Shown piece after piece: positions 44,401 through 57,456 of a stretch of 64,000 nucleotides of DNA. The position numbers and the translations under genes are program-made. Each line of letters begins with the position of its first letter. Within the stretch, counting starts at the first letter, position 1. Below the pieces are notes generated by a model that did not search any database, was not told the origin of the DNA, and worked only from the letters and a program-made list of their open reading frames with translations. This stretch comes from Sipunculus nudus (Eukaryota; Annelida; Sipuncula; Golfingiida; Sipunculidae). The stretch spans positions 35,668,164 to 35,732,163 of the forward strand of contig CM049315.1 in NCBI GenBank assembly GCA_026874595.1. The letters run 5' to 3'.

Positions 44401-46204
44401 AACATCAGTATAATGAAGCACATCCCATATAATTCTAAAAGGATCCCCGATGTATCTTCCTTGTATAAAGGCATATTGATCAGGCTTTATCAATTTAGGG
44501 AGATGCCTCCCTATTCTATGAACAAGAGTTTTACTTTAAGTTCACTTAAGAGTTTCACTTTAACATCAACATTAAGTAAACTTATAGGTCTCCATGATTT
44601 GATATACTTTAAATCTTTTCCAGGCTTTGGTATTAACTTTATAAGTGCTTGTTTTTGTGTTGTTGTGAGAGAACCATAAGTATAATTTTCATTTAAACAG
44701 TCCATGAGGCACTCTCCAAGATCACTAAACAATGCTAAGTAAAATTCTTTAGTAAGTCCATCATTTCCAGGTGTTTTATTATTTTTCATTGATTTCAAAC
44801 ATGCATGAACCTCATTCAATGTTAAAGGTTTTCCACACAATTCTGCTTCTGACTCATCTAACTTACTATCACATAATGGTAAACTCTCAAAGTAACTCTT
44901 CAGTTCATATTCATGATGGCTACTTTTCTTTTGATATTTTGAAATGAAAAATGTCTTAAGGCATTCCATAATATCAGTCTGATTAGTAACATCCTGTCCA
45001 TCATGACACAGTACACGTATAACAGACCTCTTTCCATTTTGTTTTTCAAGATTCAAGAAGTATTTTGTTCCTCTTTCACCATGTTCCAGCCACTGGGCTC
45101 TAGATCTAACAATCACACCTTTAGAAATATTATCATAATAATTCTGCAATTTTTGTTTCAGATTGCAGTACATTTCCTGAGTTTCAGTGTCATTTTAGAA
45201 TTAATTATTTTTTCAAACTGAGCCACTCTCTTTTCAAGATTTTCACCATATTCTCTGTTTTTCTTCGCTTTATTTTTACTGTATGTAATAGTATACTCTC
45301 TGATTTTAAATTTTATGTATTCCCATTTACATTGAGCAGTTTCATTATTCATGATCTGCTTCCATTCAGCAATTTTATCTTTTATGTTATTTATATAGGT
45401 ATTATCATTAAGCAGATCATTGTTCATACACCAATGGGAAGGTCCTCTCCTTCCATCCTTAATTGTATTTATTTTTAATAACACAGCTGAGTGGTCAGTA
45501 TTCACAGCAGGTATAATTTCACAACTTGTAACATATGACTGTATTTCATTCGATATAAAAAAATAATCTAGACGTCTCTGAATAAGAGGTGTTACTGAAC
45601 GCCAAGTATATTCCTTAGAGTCATCATGCTTAATACGCCATATATCACACAAATTTAAAACAACTGTTATACTTAATATTTCCTTAACAGAATTATGCTT
45701 AATAACCAATCTTCCACCATCAGCATCCTGTTCAGTTAAATGTACATTGAAATCTCCACCCCATATAACTTCGACATCAGAATCATTTTTCAATTTTAAA
45801 ATATTTTCAAAAATAATATCATAAAATTTGACCTGTTGGCTTTCGGTATTTGGTGCATAAATGTTTACAAGAATACACTGTAAACCCTCGATTTCACATT
45901 TAATAATTATGTATCTACCCTCAGTGTCTATCAACTTATCATATTCTTTAAAATCAATATTTTTCCCAACAAGTATACATACACCACGTGAATTGTTAGT
46001 CCCGTGGGACAAATACATTGAACCTCGCCATTGCTTAGACCAGGATATTTCATCATGTTGTTTACTATGACATTCTTGTAGAAAACAAATTCCATTATAT
46101 GAATTATGTTTAACCATCCAATTAAACACCTGTCTTCTCTTCATATAATTCCTTATTCCTCTTACATTTAAAGAGAGGATTTGAAACTTAGTATCACTCA
46201 ACAC
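41430..46204 (-). pseudogene. LINE copy 2 ORF2 (endonuclease-RT), broken by duplication
   Basis: 46204-45158 is the APE endonuclease (LSLNVRGIRNY, CFLQECHS, VIWGGDFNV, RRLDYFFIS, NTDHSAVL). 45173-44511 carries the linker and RT start (NKTPGNDGLTKEFY, WRPISLLNVDVK). 44493-43861 and 43541-41430 both contain RT motifs (FAADLEAAFDSLDHEFM, RGTRQGDPLAAYLF, MCMFADDTTIF); the second continues to the terminal zinc knuckle (CSYC ... HLFFEC). A ~24-nt insertion after DVK, with a stop in one copy, and the duplication interrupt the frame. Confidence 0.9.
42928..44830 (-). repeat. 951-bp head-to-tail duplication inside LINE copy 2
   Basis: 42928-43879 and 43880-44830 are near-identical. By eye I find two substitutions (near 43184/44136 and 43832/44783) and one 1-nt indel in a TTTC tract. 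Both contain the RT palm motifs. Confidence 0.9.
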
Positions 46205-46360
46205 TGTTTTAATATATTTTTCAATTCTTTATGTAACGTATAATTAAAATAATCCTTCTCTTGCTCAGTGAATATATGTGTATTTGGTGGGAGCAAAAAT
46301 GTAATAAACACAAAAACATAAAACAGTACAAATAACATGAACATGATAAATGGTTTCAGG

Positions 46361-46381
46361 TCAAATTTCTAGTAAAATCTT
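46361..46381. repeat. Target-site duplication of LINE copy 2, right
   Basis: Identical to 41228-41248; satellite-like sequence continues after it (AGACATGTTTGAAAACTGGC). Confidence 0.85.
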
Positions 46382-47055
46382 AGACATGTTTGAAAACTGG
46401 CGACTTTGATGGTGGTCTTCAAGGTAAAATATCCGAAATTGAGGCTATTGTGAACACCGTTATTTTTTACATACTGCACCTTTTTCTTCGAATTTAACAC
46501 AAATTGTTTCCACTAAGATGTAAGATATGCTTGGAAAGCTGGTGAACTTAACCTAGGATATCCAGCTTATAACAATAGTTATGTAGTACTTTTGAACTCG
46601 GTAAATCTTTTAGATACTATATATTTTTCTTAAATTTGACACATTATTTGTTTGCAGTACAGTGTCGAATTTCTTTAGAAAACTAGCAAACTTGACTGTT
46701 TTTAAGGATTAAGTCAACAGAAATAAAGAAATTTGTGATTCATCCCCACCCCCCGCTTAGCAAGTTGTCGGAAACTGGATACCTTCACACACTGGTGACC
46801 ATGACCGTTTCATGTTTTAATATATGCTTAACAAAAAAGGGTCTTATTTCAAATAATGCCCAGACCTGTGGGACAACCTAGTCATTTACATTTAAACAGT
46901 GGCTGATTTCATCGGGCAACCTAATATTTCAACATTAAATCTCACTTCGAAAAAATGTGAGAGTGTGAAATTATGGGTTTTATCTCATTGCGTGAAACTT
47001 TGGTTATGAATAAATTTGAAAATCAAATCCGAGAATAAAGTATATCGATTACTAG

Positions 47056-47056
<1 letters not shown>

Positions 47057-47122
<66 letters not shown>
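47057..47122. repeat. (TA)n microsatellite
   Basis: Long TA tract, interrupted once near the right end. Confidence 0.9.
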
Positions 47123-47542
47123 CAGTAACAGTACAAAAAATTAGTGAGAAAACTTGAAATAAAACGTAATTTCACCTTTATTATTGCCCACATTGGTTTT
47201 CCGGTTGCAATTTAAAAAAAGTTATGCAATGAATAATGATGCGGTAGAATGAGGGTGCACGTGCTGTTTATTATTGTTAGGAATACAAATAATTAGACTT
47301 ATGACCCTTCATATGTCTGACTGAGATCAATGAATCACTTTGAGTTTTAAAATTTTGAAAATATTACATAAAATATTCAATATTGTCATTAAAAATTATA
47401 CGAAAAATTATCTACAATGAATATGCATTCTGATAGACAGAGTAAGTTATTAATTTAATTATCAGTTTAAAACACACCTATTGACTGCTTCAACAGTGCC
47501 GGCACCAACACCGACTGAATGGGCGCTTCTTGTGGTCCTCTG

Positions 47543-47658
47543 TTAAAGGGATCTGTTGAGGCCAAATCCTATCATTTGACCACAGGTCTTGCCGCTGCAC
47601 TGTTGATGAACTTCCCACTTGCGGTTAAAATTGGGACAAACTTCAAACATCATGCGAA
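47543..47658 (-). CDS. Weak candidate terminal exon, unknown protein
   Basis: On the - strand a strong acceptor (CCAATCTTTCAG) precedes a frame with three cysteines (FEVCPNFNRKWEVHQQCSGK then TCGQM) and a stop. I do not recognise it and see no partner exon nearby, so it may be chance. Confidence 0.2.
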
Positions 47659-49331
47659 CTGAAAGATTGGATATTTCATAAAATATTCTGATGTAAAGAT
47701 AAGGGCTTTTAACTATAAGTACCATTTGACAAGTACTTTAACCTTTTTTTCAGTACACAGTTTATAGTACTCAGTTGCTTTCTAAACTGTGATATTTATT
47801 CAAATATTTTTTCATCGTCCCCATTGACATTTTTCCATGCCTACTCGATCTCATCTTATCATGTGGGACAAATGAACATGCAAGAACTATTAAATTAAAT
47901 AGTCGAATTATGAACTTTGTAATTTTATTATCACATTTATAACAAAGATAATATAATTTATATTATATGGTAAAGCATGACTACGATAAGTTTTACTAAT
48001 GGAAAATGCATTAAATAAATCACATGATCACATAGAGAGAGAGCGAGAGAGAGTGAGTGTGTGTGTGTGCGCATGAGTGCCAAAGCAAATTTATTTGTAT
48101 ATCTACAGATATTCACCTAATCCCAATGTAAAAATGTACTTCCTGTGAGAAAGGACAAGTTTCCATGTGTCGGCCATGGTAACCTATGATGCTAGTCGCA
48201 GTGTTTGTAAGGCTGTATCTTGAATTTGATGGTGGGTGTAAAACCATGTTCAACAATAAATGATTTCCAATTCAGATGCGTCAAGAGAGACTGTTAAGTG
48301 CTACTCACTTCAACACTGTATTTGTAAAGCTTTAAGGCCGATCTGTCCGTGCAGAACAGATTTGAAATCCAACACGTTCACTCAGTGAAAATAGAAAATC
48401 AATAATCTAATTAATTGTCAAAATATTAATATACCAATTGCCGTCTACACGTTCCAGGCGAGGAAGCTCTCACTGGTTGTTAAATGATTATGCTGGAATC
48501 CAAAATCTGGGGTTTCTTTAGCAAAGTTTTCAGCTATACTCTTGATTAGAGATCTTTAAAACATATTGAAATATGAAAACCTCGAATAAGATAGTGTTTT
48601 TTAATTTGCATGGATTTTGTGACAAGTTTGTGACAAATTTTAATAGTTTATTAATATTCATCAAAATTAGTTATTTAATAGGTGATTATAAAAATGTGAT
48701 TCGCAATATTTGATGGAAAACAATTTTTTAGCTTCTACTGTTAAACGGCATGAATATTACTTACATTCTTAAAGTCATACTTACGCCAGGGGGCGCGAAA
48801 TATTATATTATCTCCTTGGTCCTTCGCTTCGTTTGTCGGTTAGCAAGTTTACGTATAAGAGCTGTAAGAGATTTTATTTTTATATTTTTGACACTCCGGG
48901 TAACACCATAGACAAAGATTCAATTCATGGAATTATTGAAGTAATCTGAATTTAAAGGATATATTTTCAGTTTTAAATCATTATTTTCTATTGTCGACCT
49001 TTTCATTGATATTATGTGCTACCTTTCTCCTGAGGCTCCCATATGAAATAAAAATATGTACCCAGCAACATAGGATGTTTTTAAGTTGAAATATTTGTGG
49101 ACTCATATATGGGCTCTGTAAAGGAAATGATTCCTTAATATATTCAAAGTAATATAATATTATAATTAGAGTAATATCTTCTTAATCTTGATACCAACGT
49201 GTATCAAAAGAAAACTCTCGGCGTTTATTGCTTTTGTGACTCTTTCCGATCATATCAGCAATGTATAAATTGAGAGGGGGCCAAAATACAAATTTCAACT
49301 CAGGAGATCTATCTCCTGATGGCAGTGTTAA

Positions 49332-49348
49332 TGAAATTGTGTTACTTT
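49332..49348. repeat. Target-site duplication of LINE copy 3, left
   Basis: TGAAATTGTGTTACTTT, identical to 54006-54022, followed by poly-T (the LINE tail). The last T bases could belong to the tail. Confidence 0.8.
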
Positions 49349-49618
49349 TTTTTTTTTTTTTTATTCATATATACATACAATTACAAACAGTTACAAATAC
49401 AAACATAATAACATTATACAATACAAACAGGACATTATACAATAACAAGAACTTTACAGACATATTAACAACATTTCATACTTAATGATACTTTTTCCTC
49501 ATAAATAGTATCATACGATATACTATCAAACAATAAAAATTGTAATATAATAATGACTTATTGAATGAGGACAGATAACCTCTCATTCATAGCATTTATA
49601 TACAGTCTAATATATTAA

Positions 49619-52600
49619 TTAAAACAACTGTGGTAATATTTTCCCCCACTTATGGAGATGTACATTTAATTTTCCTTTATTCTGAGCTATTTCATATTCA
49701 ATATTTTGCAATAGTTTCAATTTATTAATAAAACACGCAAATAAATTAGTGTCAGGGTCATTTCTTTTTAAATAAATAACCATTTTGTAGGTCATAATAA
49801 GCTGATTCAGCAAGAGGTTTTCCTTAACAGGTAATACCCCGAACAATATAGTTGTGACATTAAATAAGGTAAATATATATTCGCTGTTTTCAGCCATGTC
49901 TGAATTCCAAAGTATACATTTTTGGACACAAAGCATTCACAGAACAAATGAATCACCGTTTCGTATTCAAGAAAACAATATGAACACCGCGGACTGTCAG
50001 AAAGATTCCACTTGTAAAGCAGAGAGTTGACAGGTAAATAGTTATGTAAAATCTTAAATTGGAATTCCCTGCTATACATATCAAGTGAAATTTGATGGGC
50101 TGCAACATAATATTGTGTAAATTGTTCACAACTAATTTCCCCTCTTTCAGCCCACTTCTTTAATGTTGTTGACTGTGTGCTCTTCTTTTTGATAAGTGAA
50201 TCATACACCCTTTTAGATGTAATCTATGCTAAATCAATAATTCCGGTATCTGTAACAACACACTGTCCTCTAGTTTCTACAAACTCTTCTGATATACATA
50301 AACTAATCCAGTCTTGAGGTATTGAACCTATAACAGATCTCAATGACAAATACTTGCTAAATGATAATGGTGGGTACTTTACCCTCAATTCGTGCCAAGT
50401 ACACACATAACCATTATTTGTTAAAAGGTCTTTCACCGTTCTTATGTTTAAGCTATCAAAATATTTTACAAAAAAAGACTTTTTATTGAACTTCAGATAA
50501 CAATTATTCCACAAAGGTTGTAAGATAACTTCCTGGGCTGATTCAGGGTATTTTTTTAAAAAATATGACCACTCTTTCAGGCATTCCTTATAAAATGGCA
50601 ACATTTGACATGGAATTCTCTTTATATCAAAATTCATTGAAATTGCATCTTTACCTCCATTTGCTTTCAAATAGTACTGAGGTATTGTTTTCCATGTTCT
50701 ATCTGAACCTGTGGTTAATTTTGTTATCCACATTACATACTGAGTTTTTAATCTTGTACCAACATCTGGGAAGCTCAAACCTCCCCGGTCATAGGACCCA
50801 ATGACTGTCTCATATTTGACTTTAGGTCGCTTACCCTTCCATAGAAACTGTCTCATGAGTAATGTGATATTATTAATAAATATTGTTGGTGCGGTGCACA
50901 TATTACAAACATACAAAATCTTTGGTAAGGCTTAAGTTCTACAAATTTCTCTACGTCCAAATATTGTAAGGTTTCTAGTTGACCAAATGTTAAACAGTAA
51001 CTTAAGTTTTTCCTCCACTGTCTGAAAGTTGTACTTATAACAAAGTTCTTCATTGTATGTGTACCATATCCCAAGAATTTTAATAGCAGATTTTGTTAAT
51101 TTAACCCATTTACATGAAATTGGTGTTTCCTCCTTTTTCTTCCATTTTCCTAACCAAGCTGCATCTGATTTTTCATAATTCATTTTTAATGAAGTATAAT
51201 TAGCAAATGTGTCAATTATTGATATCAAATATTTAAATGACTCCACATTGGACAGGAAAAAAGTAACATCATCAGCAAATATTGTTAGTTTTACTTCATT
51301 GCTACCTATATAAATGCCTTTTACATTTTTTTCTGATCTAACCATATGCATTAAGATTTCTATCACAAGAATGAACAAATATGGTGCAATTGGATCACCT
51401 TGCTTAGTACCTCTTGACACAGGAAAATATCTGGTTGAATATCCGTTATTTAAAACACAACTTTGTGAACCTGTATGAATTAATTTTATCCAGTTGATAA
51501 ACATTGGTCCAAATCCATACCGTTTCAATACCGATAGCATAAACACATGATCTACGGAATCAAAAGCTGCAGCGAAATCAGCACCAAACAATATTCCAGT
51601 TTTGTTTTCTACTTCACAATATTCAATCATATCTGATATAAGGCGTACTGAGTCCCCTATGTAGCGTCCTGGAACAAATGCATTTTGATCCATATCAACC
51701 AATTTATTCAGAACTTTACTTAAACGTGCTACAAGTATTTTACTAAGGATTTTACAGTCAACATTTATTAAACTGATGGGTCTCCATGAATTTATGAATC
51801 TTACATCTTTTCCAGGTTTCTCAAGAAGAGTGATTACTGACTGTTTTTGACTTGTAGTCAGTTCACCAAAATTATAACATTCATTAAGACATGTAGTCAA
51901 ATAACTTCCTAATTCACTGAAGAAGCATAAATAAAATTCTTTGCAAAGCCCATCATTTCCAGGAGTCTTGTTATTCGCCATAGATTTTAATGCATTGTGT
52001 ACATCAGTTATAGTAATCATACCTTCACACAACTCTGCTTCATCTGTACTTAATACTGGTAAGTTAGAGCAACTATCTAAAAAATGTTCACAATCATTAA
52101 AGCTTTTATCTATATGTCTCTCATATCTTTTACAGTAAAAATTATATATTTCTTTCATAATATTTTCCTGATTTGTTACCTCATTTCCATCGATAAGTAA
52201 TTTTCTAATACAAGTTTTATTCTTATTTCTCCTTTCCAAGTTTACAAAGTATTTATTATTTCTTTCACCTTGCTCATGCCATTGTGCTCTTGACCTTCTT
52301 ATTATTCCTTCCGTTATTTTATTATAGCATTCCTCCAATTCATTCTTGATCTTTTCATATTTTTCTAAGTTTTCATGACTCGGATTACTACTGATGGCAC
52401 ATTCCATTTCTTTTACTTCTTTTTCTAATGAAAGGTATCTATCTTTAAATCTTCTATTCTTTTCTTTAGAATAAGTAATTGTAAACTTCCTAATGCTATA
52501 TTTCAGATACTCCCATTTACCTCGTGCATCTAGCTCTGAGTGATCTAACTCCTGCTTTGTTGTAACAATATACTCCTTCATCTTGTTTATATAATTTATA

Positions 52601-53380
52601 TCTTTGATAAGTGAACAATTAAATTTCCAGAAGGAAGGCCCATGTTTATCAGTGTTAAGTGACCTAAGTGCCAGATGTACAGCTGAATGATCCGAGCCAA
52701 CACTGGGTATAATATCACAGTGTGAAATATAGGGTTGCAGAGACGATGACACTAAAAAGAAATCTAATCTCCGTTGTGTAAGTGGACATAATCGTCTCCA
52801 GGTGAATTTTTTAACTTTTGGGTTTCGAACTCTCCAGATATCACATATATTTAATAATTCCATAGTCCTCTTAATCATGTCGACTGTTTTTGACTTAAGC
52901 GTAAATTTACCTCCATCAGCATCCTCATCAGAAAAGCAAAAATTAAAGTCCCCACCCCAAATTATCTTAGTATTTTCTTCGGGCTGAAAATTATCATTTA
53001 TTGTATTATAAATATTCTCGTAACATAATAATTGCTCAGTCTCACTGTTAGGACCATAAACGTTAATCAGCAAAATGTGTGACCCTTGAATGATACAATA
53101 TAGCATGACAAATCTTCCTGCATCGTCCACTTTACTATCCAACAATGTGAATTCTAGTTTTGACCCAATTAAGGTTAATGTTCCCCTGGCCTGATTTGTA
53201 CCATGGGAAAAGAAACTATGACCCCTCCATTGGTGTTTCCATGCTTGTTCACATTTTGTATCAGAATGGGATTCCTGAATAAAACATATACCTTTATCCA
53301 ATCCTTGTTTATGACACCAATTAAATAATTATATAATTCCTAATCCCATTAGCATTAACACTCAGAATCTTAAAATTCAT
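49619..53380 (-). pseudogene. LINE copy 3 ORF2 (endonuclease-RT), frameshifted
   Basis: The ATG at 53380 opens MNFKILSVNANGIRNY; a small deletion then shifts frame before 53301-50932, a 789-codon frame with endonuclease (IIWGGDFNF, RRLDFFLVS, SDHSAVHL) and RT (NKTPGNDGLCKEFY, FGADFAAAFDSVDHVFM, SRGTKQGDP, IFADDVTFF). Frames 50916-50224, 50208-49807 and 49936-49619 continue it to the zinc knuckle (CSYC ... HLFCEC). Catalytic FADD is intact, but four or so frame breaks make it inactive. Confidence 0.9.
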
Positions 53381-53883
53381 CACTGATATTTCATTTGTTG
53401 AAGTAGAACCTTCTATTATTACAGGAATAAAATATGGTACATGCACCTATTTCTATAAATCCATAAGTTCATGAATAATTGTAAACACAAAGTTAAATAT
53501 ATGTGTGAATATCTTATTTTCAGCCTACAGAAATATCTTTGTAACCAATTATAAAGGGAAAATGTGATGCTTCCAAACTGGTGAACATGTAGTTTAGATT
53601 TAGTGTATTTTATCATTTCACCACTTTTACATTGAGTCGCAAGTATCATATAAACACATAGAAGACACGAACAAGTGACCCAGAACACAAGGTGACATAA
53701 ATATACATAAGACATACTGTGGTACCTGGTAGCTTGGACCAGTACACCCAAAAATAATATTTTGATAATGATGATAATAATAATTATATTAATACGAAAA
53801 GGGAAAGCTATGATCTGTTCAAGGCCTTCTAATATATTCTCATTTCATGTATAAACAATACAAACTTCCAACGCCCTTTCAGA

Positions 53884-54005
53884 TTACTTCATTACCACAT
53901 CCAGCTGATCTCCATACTTGACCCTAAACACTTTATTATCCCTCCCTTTGACAAACACCTTCCCATCCCACGTCCATGCATCAGAGACACGTTGATCTTT
54001 TGTGT
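53884..54005 (-). pseudogene. LINE copy 3 ORF1 C-terminal remnant
   Basis: Reads RVSDAWTWDGKVFVKGRDNK and ends ...DVVMK before a TAA at 53884-53886. This is the C-terminal domain of an L1-type ORF1 protein, cut off at the 5' truncation point. Confidence 0.7.
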
Positions 54006-54022
54006 TGAAATTGTGTTACTTT
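54006..54022. repeat. Target-site duplication of LINE copy 3, right
   Basis: Matches 49332-49348 exactly. Confidence 0.8.
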
Positions 54023-57000
54023 ATCTCAGCAGTGGCGGAGTGTATAATGCACAATCACTTGTTGTATTTTAACAGCAGACCATCATCTATACTGAGCACT
54101 CTCAGGCCATCCATTTTTCAAATGAAAGGTTACCTGTAATATTTAATTAATGGGTAATCCAAGCACGGAAGTACAAATCAGGTCCAAGTCGTTTACCCAT
54201 TACCCGGATATATATAGCTACTTTCCATCCAGACACCAGTTAAAGCGGAGTTCCTTCGCTTTATCAGGTGTAACAAACATCACCATAACTTAATAGCAAA
54301 GCCATAACTTAATAGCAAGAGTCGCACTCTTAACCAAAGCAGCGAATACGCTGTGTGCATTTACGAAAGCAATATTGACTTCGGAGATTCCAATCATGGT
54401 TGAATAGAAACACCAGAAGCACTATCAATATAACACAGGTATGTTAATTTATATGACTTAATTAATTTGTATCTGAATAAACTGAAATTACCAATCATAG
54501 AAACGGCTTTTAAAATTATATCAACGAGACCTTCTCCCAATATGTCTCCACAGCTTGTACTGCCATTGTATTTTTGACAAGCTGTATTAAACTAGAATAC
54601 TGACGGTTCAAGTATGGCCCCGCAAATATAACAGTTTAGAGAAAGGCAGGTGTGGCATATGGGGAATACATGTAAGGAATAAAAGAAAATACAAGTTTAT
54701 TTTCAAGGTCTGTTATCATGATACATATGGATCTGTAAAGGTAAAAATATATATGAAACATTTCAAACCATAGCAGTACAAAGAGGTGAAAAAAAGGTAT
54801 TTTTTTCATCTTGTATCCTCCTGATAGTATTCTGCCATGTCTTTGGAATGTTCATGAAAAGATATGTTGGTCAACACATATCTGTAACAACAGAACACAG
54901 GGTAACCCACAATCGAAAAGCCACTGACCAAGTGAACTGAATCGTAGTTGAGGCCCCCTCAATGCCTGGCAGGGCGTGGTTGCCTTATAGTGTGGTCGCT
55001 AGGGCAACAACACAGTGTCCAGTGTAACTAAAGCAGGGTGTTTGTTTAGTCCTCTCTGTCTAATAATATCACCTAATAGTTAAATAGTTTATCCTTGTAT
55101 CCTTGATCTGATAACCCCCAAATCTATAAAGTTCTTGTTTTAGTGATGGATCATATATAAGTGAAGTTTGAAACCATGTGTCTGAATTATCATCTGGAAA
55201 TGAATTTGTTTGCAGTTGCCCCTGTGACCTTGACTTTGATCTTGTGATCCTTAAAATTGACCAAAAGATGGTCCACTTCTAGCAAGGGAGCTATGGAAGA
55301 TGATAGGTTTCGGCTGAAATGTTTGATTTAAAATGCTTGCATCATCTTTTTAATGAAAGACGTTCCCCTACTGGCAGGTGAGTTTTATAAAAGAAGATGG
55401 AGGGTTTAGACTGATAGATATGATAAGAAATGCATGCAAAAACTTTTGAAAAAATTTGCGATATGACAGTGTCATTTGACTTCACGACCCAATAATCAGC
55501 ACGATTCTTGCTTTTGTTGAGGGTTATATAAATGTGGTTTGAAATTCATATGTTAAGTAAACTGGAGTTATTATCCAGAAACGAATTTGTGGAAGGACGG
55601 ACGGACAGACAGACAGACAGACAAGGTAATTACTATGGGGCACTCCCTAATTCACACTCATTATGAAGTTAAAATGTGATGTTAAGAGTAAATTGATGTT
55701 ATGTTAACACTTTCTCATGTTACCAAAATATTGTCACAATTCATAGCAAGATTCTGATATGACACCGGTATGATATGATAACGTACACTTCAGCTACCAC
55801 TGAGTGGCCCTGTGAATCATTATTTAAATACTGAGTATACAACCGATTTATGATTGGACGAATGCATAGTCATCGTTTCCTATGGGCGTCACGATCATTT
55901 AAAAAAAATAATATTAATATTAAAGATACGTGTAAATTTAATAAATGCCCTCTTGACACCTAATGATATAATACCGAATCACGGTGACAACAACGTGAAG
56001 TGCCAAAGGAACCAACATCTATGGTAATAAACACAACATAATATAATCTAATCTCGGTATTTTTTAATATATATTATACTAGCCAATCCATAAAAAAACA
56101 AGTATATTCACCACAATGAAAATGAATGGTATAATGATATCAATACCACATTAACATATCAATGAAATGTATTTCGATGAATTTGCCAATAGCAAATATA
56201 GGCATCTGCGTGAAACTCCTGATATAACGAATTCGTAGATCAAAGATATTACAAAATATTAATAACAGTATGTAGTATGGAGACCATATAATCATAATCC
56301 AGTGTTAAAATTATTACATATTAAAGTATCAAATAAGCAAATTTGTGCCGTTATATACATTGTTGTATACTACTGTAATGGTTGAGCTCAATAATGACGC
56401 TAAATTGCTTCCTGTTTACATCGACACCAGTCCCACCTGGAACCAAGTTATCGAGACTCCGTGACAACTCCACCCTGTGTCATGAAACTCAGCTTATATG
56501 TTATCAGTTTCGACTGTTATTATCTGATCATGACATCACCGAAAAGAAGTAATAAAGATCATATCTTATTGACCAAAATGGATCATAATGTTGTCATCAC
56601 TCTTTGGTGTTACCTTCACATCATCATATCAGTACCAAATTATAAATTCAATATAACATCTTTCTGTCAAATTCAATGTTACAATATATAATTATTATGC
56701 TATTAAATTAATACCAATATCTAAACATCATGACACCTATTGCAAGATAACGAAAACTAGTATCAATATCCCATTTCCCTCTGTTGTCAGAATTTAAAAT
56801 CCATATTCCGTGCCGGGATGTACCAGATGAACCTAATTGAATATCAGATAATGCTGCTATACAGTCATTTAATCTTGCCATCAACAACTAATGACATAAA
56901 AAGCCTTGTATTTTTATAATCAAATCATGCTGTATTTAAAGAAAAAATGTTTTCATTTATATTAGAATATCAGATAACATAGTGTTAAAAATATAAAGAG

Positions 57001-57063
57001 AACATGGAAACTGCTGTAATCATTAGACCCATTATGAACACAAAAGTCTTTCATGTTAGCAGG
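54023..57063. other. Intergenic, no gene recognised
   Basis: AT-rich. A (GACA)n tract at 55594-55624 sits at the end of a repeat resembling the intron arrays of the CARD/ankyrin gene. Confidence 0.5.
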
Positions 57064-57456
57064 TTTTCACCGACCACAGGCTCTCCCGAACTCCATACAG
57101 AATTTCGCCTAAATATTTTTCATCGACCCAATTGGATTTATCATAATAACTTTTGTCATTAAAAACATGCCCGTTTCCCCAGAACAGGACGGTACATTAC
57201 CTTCAACAAGTATCTTGTTACCTGTGCCAATAAGTTCAGTCCGCATGCCTGAGTTTTGATCAAATATGGCTTTAACATCTGCTTCCAACACTCGCAATCA
57301 TTTTGGTGTTCCAGTATTGGGTCTAGCATTGAGTGTTTGTTTCAGTCCAAGTTGAGCTGGGTAAGTGGATTGTCACATTCTAGTAGTTTGTCGGCCTTTT
57401 CTTCATCCCCGGCTGTCTTTGCATTTTGGTGTTGTAGGTATTGCATTGACGATATC
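57064..57456 (-). pseudogene. NADAR-domain relic (N-glycosidase-like, DUF1768)
   Basis: On the - strand, three frames in order give YLQHQNAKTAGDEEKADKLL, then VLEADVKAIFDQNSGMRTEL with IGTGNKILVEGN, then FWGNGHVFNDKSYYDKSNW and YLGEILYGVRESLW. This is the normal sequence of the NADAR fold. Members act on ADP-ribosylated bases or riboflavin intermediates. A stop and two frameshifts, and no splice sites at the frame changes, mark a pseudogene or a mobile-element passenger. Confidence 0.7.

Larger units (their letters stand above)
41249..46360 (-). mobile_element. L1/Tx1-type LINE (copy 2), young, with internal tandem duplication
   Basis: Bounded by a 21-bp target duplication. The 3' end on the - strand is an A-rich tail (T-runs from 41249). 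The 5' end lies about 155 bp before the ORF2 start, so ORF1 is absent: the copy is 5'-truncated. It lies in satellite-like DNA that continues on both sides. Reading frames are largely open, which with the perfect target duplication indicates a recent insertion. Confidence 0.9.
46382..49331. other. Intergenic, satellite remnant and simple repeats
   Basis: 46382-46720 is ~115-bp satellite. A TA microsatellite lies at 47057-47122 and a GA/GT tract at about 48030-48075. One weak exon-like frame (47543-47658, -) is described separately; otherwise nothing recognised. Confidence 0.5.
49349..54005 (-). mobile_element. L1/Tx1-type LINE (copy 3)
   Basis: Bounded by a 17-bp target duplication, with a poly-A tail at the low-coordinate end. 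It keeps the last ~40 codons of ORF1, a ~500-bp spacer and all of ORF2. The 5' end is truncated inside ORF1. It is clearly related to copy 2 in wording but not the same subfamily. Confidence 0.9.
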
